8,764 nucleotides of DNA from JAIBJP01 sp035639875 (GTDB lineage Bacteria > Actinomycetota > Thermoleophilia > Gaiellales > Gaiellaceae): NCBI GenBank assembly GCA_035639875.1, contig DASQXE010000083.1, positions 1 through 8,764 on the forward strand, read 5' to 3'. The notes beneath the pieces were generated by a model. It saw only the letters and a list, made by a program, of their open reading frames with translations, made no database searches and was not told where the DNA came from. The stretch's first letter is position 1. Each line of letters starts with the position of its first letter. The translations under genes were made by a program, and so were the position numbers. Below are positions 5,279-8,764 of the stretch, one piece after another.

Positions 5279-6382
5279 GTGGATCTCGACATTGTGTTTC
5301 TCGGCACGTCCGGCTCGGTGCCGACGGCCCGGCGCGGCCTCGCTGGGACGCTCGTGCGACGGGGCGGCGACCGCATTTTGTTCGACTGCGGCGAGGGTAC
5401 GCAACGCCAGCTGCTGCGCTCAACCGTCGGCCTCGTCGAGCTTCCGGAGGTGTTTCTCACGCACTACCACGCAGACCACTATCTCGGCCTGCCCGGGATG
5501 CTGAAGACGTTCGCGTTGCGCGGGCGGGAAGTTCCGCTCACGGTGTACGGGCCGCCTGGGCTCATCGAGCTGTTCAAGGTATTGCGGCGCGTATTTGGGA
5601 AGCTCACGTACGCGGTGGAGCTCGTCGAGCTTCGGGCCGGCGACGCGCTCGACCGCGGCGACTACGGGATCGTCGCGTTCGGCGTAGAGCACGGCGTCTC
5701 CGCGAACGGCTACGCGATCGTCGAGCACCCTCGTCCGGGACGGTTCGACGTCGAGACAGCCCGTCGGCTCGGAGTTCCGGAGGGCCCGCTCTTCGGGCGA
5801 CTGCAGGCAGGCGCCACCGTCGAAGTCCCGGGCGGGGCCACGGTGCGACCCGAAGAGGTGCTCGGGCCTCCGCGGCCCGGGCGCAAGGTCGTCCTCGCCG
5901 GGGATACGCGGCCTGCGCGTGAAGTCCTCGAGGCGGCGCGCGAGGCCGACGTGCTCGTCCACGAGGCGACGTTCGCTGCCGAGGAACGCGAGCGGGCCGA
6001 CGACACGTTGCATGCCACGGCCCTCGACGCCGCCGAGCTCGGGCGGGCCGCAGGCGTGCGCATGCTCGTGCTCACGCACCTGTCCAATCGCTACTTCGGG
6101 CCCGAGATCGCCCGGGAGGCGCGCGCCGTCTTCCCCGAGACCGTCGTTCCGCGGGACTTCGATATCATCGACGTCCGCTTCCCGGAACGGGGCGGACCGC
6201 GTCTCGTCAAGGGCGGGGCACAGGGACGGCGGGAGGAGGCCGAGCCGAGTGGGAGCGATGGTGCAGGTGGTGGTGGCGAGGGACCTCGCGGAGGCGGAGG
6301 AGATCCAAACGATCCTGCACTCGGCCGGGATCCCGTCGGAGCTCGAGGTGGCCGTCGACCAGCACCCGAGACAGCTGGATGA
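5279..6382 (+). CDS. rnz: Ribonuclease Z (tRNA 3'-processing endonuclease)
   Basis: A 367-residue metallo-beta-lactamase-fold protein of the RNase Z type, which cuts tRNA precursors after the discriminator base to make the 3' end. The N-terminus MDLDIVFLGTSGSVPT and the CGEGTQRQLL motif (37-46) are typical. Zinc ligands are HYHADH (62-67), H138, D209 (LAGDTRP) and H267 (LTHLS), at nearly the positions known for the 307-residue Bacillus enzyme. GTG at 5279 is preferred over an in-frame TTG at 5249, which would add residues before the conserved start. The catalytic body ends near residue 310. Residues 311-367 are a Gly/Arg/Pro/Glu-rich tail of no recognisable fold, and from about residue 324 this tail overlaps the next gene in another frame. 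Tail loss or read-through of an ancestral stop is possible. The gene diverges from the HD-GYP gene. Confidence 0.93.
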   Translation: MDLDIVFLGTSGSVPTARRGLAGTLVRRGGDRILFDCGEGTQRQLLRSTVGLVELPEVFLTHYHADHYLGLPGMLKTFALRGREVPLTVYGPPGLIELFKVLRRVFGKLTYAVELVELRAGDALDRGDYGIVAFGVEHGVSANGYAIVEHPRPGRFDVETARRLGVPEGPLFGRLQAGATVEVPGGATVRPEEVLGPPRPGRKVVLAGDTRPAREVLEAAREADVLVHEATFAAEERERADDTLHATALDAAELGRAAGVRMLVLTHLSNRYFGPEIAREARAVFPETVVPRDFDIIDVRFPERGGPRLVKGGAQGRREEAEPSGSDGAGGGGEGPRGGGGDPNDPALGRDPVGARGGRRPAPETAG

Positions 6383-6482
6383 CGCCCCCCAGAAGGTGCT
6401 CGTGCCGGAAGACGCGCTCGAGGACGCTCAGCACGCCATCGAGGCGATGAGCGACCCTGACGAGCTCATTGGGGGCCGCTAA
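6249..6482 (+). CDS. Small DUF2007-like protein
   Basis: A 77-residue protein (74 if the ATG at 6258 is used). The sequence MVQVVVARDLAEAEEIQTIL, followed by SAGIPSELE and ending VLVPEDALEDAQHAIEAM, follows the DUF2007 (putative signal transducing protein) pattern: a beta strand, a helix scanning 'AEEIQxxLxxAGIP', a short strand, then a VPxxxxxxA helix. Molecular function of the family is unknown. GGAGGAGG at 6232-6239 lies 9 nt before the GTG at 6249, which favours that start. The gene begins inside the RNase Z reading frame (about 134 bp shared) and its last 14 bp overlap the methyltransferase TTG start. The upstream part of this frame, within the RNase Z body, is not coding in my reading. 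Family assignment is moderate, gene reality high. Confidence 0.75.
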   Translation: MGAMVQVVVARDLAEAEEIQTILHSAGIPSELEVAVDQHPRQLDDAPQKVLVPEDALEDAQHAIEAMSDPDELIGGR

Positions 6483-7236
6483 GCCAGATTACGGCCGGAT
6501 GGCCGCGAATTACGACCGCCTCCGGCCGATCGACGAGAACTGGTGGGAGCTCTTCGAGGCGATCGTCGAGGCGGGCGATCTGGCCGGCCGTCGCGTCCTC
6601 GATGTCGGCTGCGGCACGGGCCGCGTGGCGGCCGCGCTCAACGAGCGCGGGACGAAAGTGTGGGCCGTCGATCCCTCGCCCGAGATGCTCGAGCGCGCCC
6701 GCGCCAATGTCGGCCGCTCGGTGCGTCTGAAGCGCGCTCCCGCAGAAACGCTTCCATTCAAGGACGGCTGGTTCGACCGTGCGCTGCTTCGGCTCGTCGT
6801 GCACGTAGTCGACCGGCCGCGGGCATTCGCCGAGCTCTTCCGCGTGCTTCAGCCGGGCGGCCGGATCGTGATCGCGACCTTCGCTCCGGAGTACTTCGAG
6901 GGCTTCTGGCTCTATCGCCTCGTCCCCGGACTCGAGGAGGTCGATCGTCCGCGCATGGCCGATCCCGCCACGCTCTGCGAGGAGCTCCTCGGCGCCGGCT
7001 TCGGCGACCCCGTCGATCGTCGGCTCCGCCAGACGGTACGCATCGACCGGGAAGAGGCGCTTGCCCGGATTCGCGGCCGCTACATCTCCGGCTTGACGAT
7101 GCTCGACGACGAGGCGATCGAGCGAGCCGTGGCGCGCGCAGAGCGAGAGCTCGGCGAGGAGGTCGAGTACGAGGTTCACTGGGCGATCGTGACGGCGACG
7201 CGCCCTCGAGTGGACGCCGTCCGCCGGCGCAGCTAG
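6469..7236 (+). CDS. Class I SAM-dependent methyltransferase
   Basis: A 255-residue methyltransferase with a Rossmann-type SAM site: motif I VLDVGCGTG at 43-51, acidic D68 closing the second strand (VWAVDPS), a PAETLPFKDGWFD stretch (91-103), and the LQPGGRIVIATF strand that follows, as in the UbiE/Methyltransf_11 group. The substrate is not identifiable; a small molecule is more likely than DNA or RNA from the domain type. The TTG at 6469 is chosen because it overlaps the preceding stop and keeps the DYGRMAANYDRLRP N-terminal helix; ATG at 6499 is an alternative that would remove ten residues. Neither start has a strong ribosome binding site. It is probably co-transcribed with rnz and the DUF2007-like gene. 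Its stop overlaps the candidate pyr promoter -10. Confidence 0.88.
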   Translation: MGAAKPDYGRMAANYDRLRPIDENWWELFEAIVEAGDLAGRRVLDVGCGTGRVAAALNERGTKVWAVDPSPEMLERARANVGRSVRLKRAPAETLPFKDGWFDRALLRLVVHVVDRPRAFAELFRVLQPGGRIVIATFAPEYFEGFWLYRLVPGLEEVDRPRMADPATLCEELLGAGFGDPVDRRLRQTVRIDREEALARIRGRYISGLTMLDDEAIERAVARAERELGEEVEYEVHWAIVTATRPRVDAVRRRS

Positions 7237-7239
7237 TCT
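7211..7239 (+). promoter_or_regulatory. Candidate promoter of the pyr operon
   Basis: TGGACG (7211-7216, four of six matches to TTGACA) and TAGTCT (7234-7239, TANNNT) are separated by 17 bp. Transcription would begin near 7246, leaving a leader of about 45 nt that contains the whole PyrR hairpin. The -10 overlaps the methyltransferase stop codon. This is a pattern-based call. Confidence 0.45.
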
Positions 7240-7251
7240 CCTGCCCGCACA

Positions 7252-7284
7252 CCTTTAACCCGGTCCCGTGAGGCCGGAAAGGAG
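7252..7284 (+). promoter_or_regulatory. PyrR-binding hairpin with sequestered RBS
   Basis: CCGG (7260-7263) and CCGG (7274-7277) form a stem around UCCCGUGAGG (7264-7273), close to the PyrR-binding loop consensus ARUCCNGNGAGGYU. CCTTT (7252-7256) can pair with AAAGG (7278-7282), which is part of the AAAGGAG ribosome binding site 6 nt before the pyrR GTG. PyrR bound with UMP should stabilise the closed form and block translation, as shown for Mycobacterium smegmatis. No T-run follows, so repression is probably translational rather than by attenuation. Confidence 0.8.
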
Positions 7285-7290
7285 TCGCTT

Positions 7291-7881
7291 GTGGCTGCGC
7301 AAATCGAAGCGGGCAAGGTTTTGCTGGACGCCGAAGCGCTGAACCGGACGGTCGCCCGCATCGCGCACGAGATCGTGGAGGGCAATCCGGAACTCGACCG
7401 GACGGCTCTCGTCGGTATTCACACGCGCGGAGTCCCGCTCGCCCAACGGCTCCGGCGCTACATGGCCGACTTCGGCGGCGTCGAGGTCGCGCTCGGAACG
7501 GTCGACATCACCTTTCACCGCGACGACGTCGTGGTTCGCGACGGTCAGGCTCCGCGACACCCGCAGCCCGTCGTCCGCGCGACCCGCCTGGACTTTCCGC
7601 TCGAGGGGATGACCTGCGTGCTCGTCGACGACGTCCTCTCGACCGGGAGAACGATCCGCGCCGCCATCGAGACGCTCTTCGAGTACGGGCGTCCCGCGCG
7701 CGTTCAGCTCGCCTGCCTTGTCGACCGGGGTCACCGCGAGCTCCCCATCCGTCCCGACTACGTCGGCAAGAACCTGCCCACGTCGCGTGACGAGCGCATC
7801 CAGGTGCAGCTCGTCGAGGTCGACGAGGTGGATCGCGTCCTGCTCGTCCCCGAGCCTGAGAAAGGAAGGAACGATGGCTGA
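7291..7881 (+). CDS. pyrR: PyrR bifunctional regulator / uracil phosphoribosyltransferase
   Basis: A 196-residue type I phosphoribosyltransferase-fold protein with the PRPP-binding motif CVLVDDVLSTGRT encoded near 7615-7653. The VGIHTRGVPLAQRL segment and the DITFHRDD motif are both characteristic of PyrR. PyrR binds pyr mRNA when UMP is high and may also make UMP from uracil and PRPP. The GTG start at 7291 follows AAAGGAG at 7278-7284 with 6-nt spacing. The mRNA hairpin just before it indicates autoregulation. The C-terminus (VEVDEVDRVLLVPEPEKGRNDG) is slightly longer than the Bacillus protein. The stop overlaps the pyrB ATG by 8 bp, so pyrB translation is probably coupled and therefore also under PyrR control. 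Confidence 0.95.
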   Translation: MAAQIEAGKVLLDAEALNRTVARIAHEIVEGNPELDRTALVGIHTRGVPLAQRLRRYMADFGGVEVALGTVDITFHRDDVVVRDGQAPRHPQPVVRATRLDFPLEGMTCVLVDDVLSTGRTIRAAIETLFEYGRPARVQLACLVDRGHRELPIRPDYVGKNLPTSRDERIQVQLVEVDEVDRVLLVPEPEKGRNDG

Positions 7882-8764
7882 TGTCCGTCCGCTGATCCGC
7901 GACGAGCTCCTGCCTCCGCGCCGCCTCGAGCGCAGGCATCTGATCTCAATCGCAGATCTTTCCCGAGACGACGTCGAGCGGCTCCTTTCACTGGCGAGGG
8001 CGTTCGCCCACTCGCTCGAGCGCGAAGTCAAAAAGCTGCCCACGCTCAAGGGCCGGACTGTCGTCAACCTGTTCTACGAGTCTTCGACGCGGACGTCATC
8101 GAGCTTCGAGCTCGCGGCCAAGCGGCTCTCTGCGGACGTCATGTCGATCAAGTCCTCGGGCTCGTCCGTGGACAAGGGCGAGTCACTCAAGGACACGGCG
8201 ATCACGATCGGCGCGTACGACCCGGACATCGTCGTCATCCGCCACGCGCACATCGGCGCGCCGTACGTCGTCGCCCGCTGGACGAAGGCCCACGTCGTCA
8301 ACGCGGGCGACGGGACGCACCAGCACCCGACTCAGGCGCTCCTCGACCTCTACACGATTGACGAGGAGTTGGGCGGCGTCGACGGTCTGCACGTCGCGAT
8401 CGTGGGTGACGTCCTCCACTCGCGCGTCGCGCGATCGAACATCCAGGCCTTCATCCTCATGGGGGCGCGCGTGACGGTCGTCGGCCCGCCGCCGCTCATC
8501 CCGCGCGGGATCTCCGCGCTCGGCTGCGATGTCTCGCATTCGATCGACGTGATCCGCGATGCGGACGTGGTCTACGTCCTCCGGATGCAGCGCGAGCGCA
8601 TGCTCGAGGGCGCCAACTACGTCCCCAGCCTGCGCGAGTACACGGCGCGCTGGGGCGTGACGCAGGCGCGCCTGCGTCCGGGCCAACGGGTCATGCACCC
8701 GGGGCCCATGAACCGCGGCGTGGAGATCGATTCGGCGGTCGCGGACGCCGCCGACGCGCTCATC
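7874..8764 (+). CDS. pyrB: Aspartate carbamoyltransferase catalytic subunit, 3' end missing
   Basis: The visible 297 residues cover nearly all of the usual 305-320. PyrB joins carbamoyl phosphate and L-aspartate to give N-carbamoyl-L-aspartate, the committed step of pyrimidine synthesis. Seen motifs are the carbamoyl-phosphate loop STRTS (71-75), the DKGES loop (100-104), IRHAHIGAP (122-130), HQHPTQALLDLY (149-160), and MHPGPMNRG (274-282). The extra N-terminal segment LIRDELLPPRR precedes the usual 'HLISIADLS' start and is common in actinobacterial forms. The ATG at 7874 overlaps the pyrR stop; AAAGGAAGGA at 7861-7870 is a good ribosome binding site inside pyrR. The frame is still open at the last base. 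pyrC and further pyr genes would be expected beyond the window. Confidence 0.95.
   Translation, partial: MADVRPLIRDELLPPRRLERRHLISIADLSRDDVERLLSLARAFAHSLEREVKKLPTLKGRTVVNLFYESSTRTSSSFELAAKRLSADVMSIKSSGSSVDKGESLKDTAITIGAYDPDIVVIRHAHIGAPYVVARWTKAHVVNAGDGTHQHPTQALLDLYTIDEELGGVDGLHVAIVGDVLHSRVARSNIQAFILMGARVTVVGPPPLIPRGISALGCDVSHSIDVIRDADVVYVLRMQRERMLEGANYVPSLREYTARWGVTQARLRPGQRVMHPGPMNRGVEIDSAVADAADALI

Noticed and set aside
5919..6248. Upstream extension of the DUF2007-like frame inside RNase Z
   Set aside because: Translation is Ser/Arg/Pro-rich and out of frame with the RNase Z core, which carries the conserved D209 and H267 motifs.
6265..6302. GGTGGTGGTGG-type run as a tandem repeat
   Set aside because: It is short and explained by valine and glycine codons of the two overlapping genes; there is no repeated unit beyond a few triplets.
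1..8764. tRNA, rRNA, CRISPR array, insertion sequence or intrinsic terminator
   Set aside because: I saw no tRNA-like cloverleaf sequences, spaced repeats or transposase motifs, and no GC-stem followed by a T-run; gaps between genes are all under 70 bp.

Overview
The window is a compact, high-GC bacterial chromosome segment (about two thirds G+C by eye). It holds ten protein-coding genes with almost no intergenic DNA, and no RNA genes, insertion sequences or CRISPR. Several features suggest an actinobacterium, possibly of the Thermoleophilia/Gaiellales type: a Gram-positive-type LexA box, a PyrR translational operator next to the pyrR ribosome binding site, TANNNT-like -10 boxes placed to give leaderless mRNAs, and frequent GTG/TTG starts. 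The lineage is an inference, not a demonstrated fact.

Region 1 (1-3581, +) is a tightly coupled gene string: the C-terminal part of a DUF1611/DgcN-type protein, two tandem M29 aminopeptidase paralogues, and a YfcE-like metallophosphoesterase. Successive genes overlap by 4, 8 and 4 bp. The first copy of the peptidase pair has Phe where the second has a conserved active-site Tyr. The phosphoesterase appears to start at CTG, because no ATG, GTG or TTG lies between the preceding in-frame stop and its first metal-binding motif. The set suggests peptide or D-amino-acid (possibly murein-derived) catabolism.

Region 2 (3582-3876, +) is a 40-bp control region followed by an 84-residue protein with one N-terminal membrane segment and one LysM domain. 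A perfect LexA box, CGAACATATGTTCG, covers the start codon. This is the architecture and regulation of the SOS cell-division suppressors YneA (Bacillus) and Rv2719c (Mycobacterium), so it is a candidate SOS checkpoint gene, and the most interesting locus here.

Region 3 (3883-5214, -) is a membrane-bound HD-GYP protein, a predicted c-di-GMP phosphodiesterase, meeting the LysM gene tail to tail with 6 bp between them. Its start faces rnz across a short divergent region holding a long dyad.

Region 4 (5279-7236, +) holds ribonuclease Z, a small DUF2007-like protein and a class I SAM methyltransferase. RNase Z carries an unusual Gly/Arg/Pro-rich tail that overlaps the DUF2007-like gene out of frame by about 134 bp.

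Region 5 (7211-8764, +) is the start of the pyrimidine operon: a promoter candidate, a PyrR-binding hairpin that sequesters the ribosome binding site, pyrR, and pyrB, which runs off the window end.
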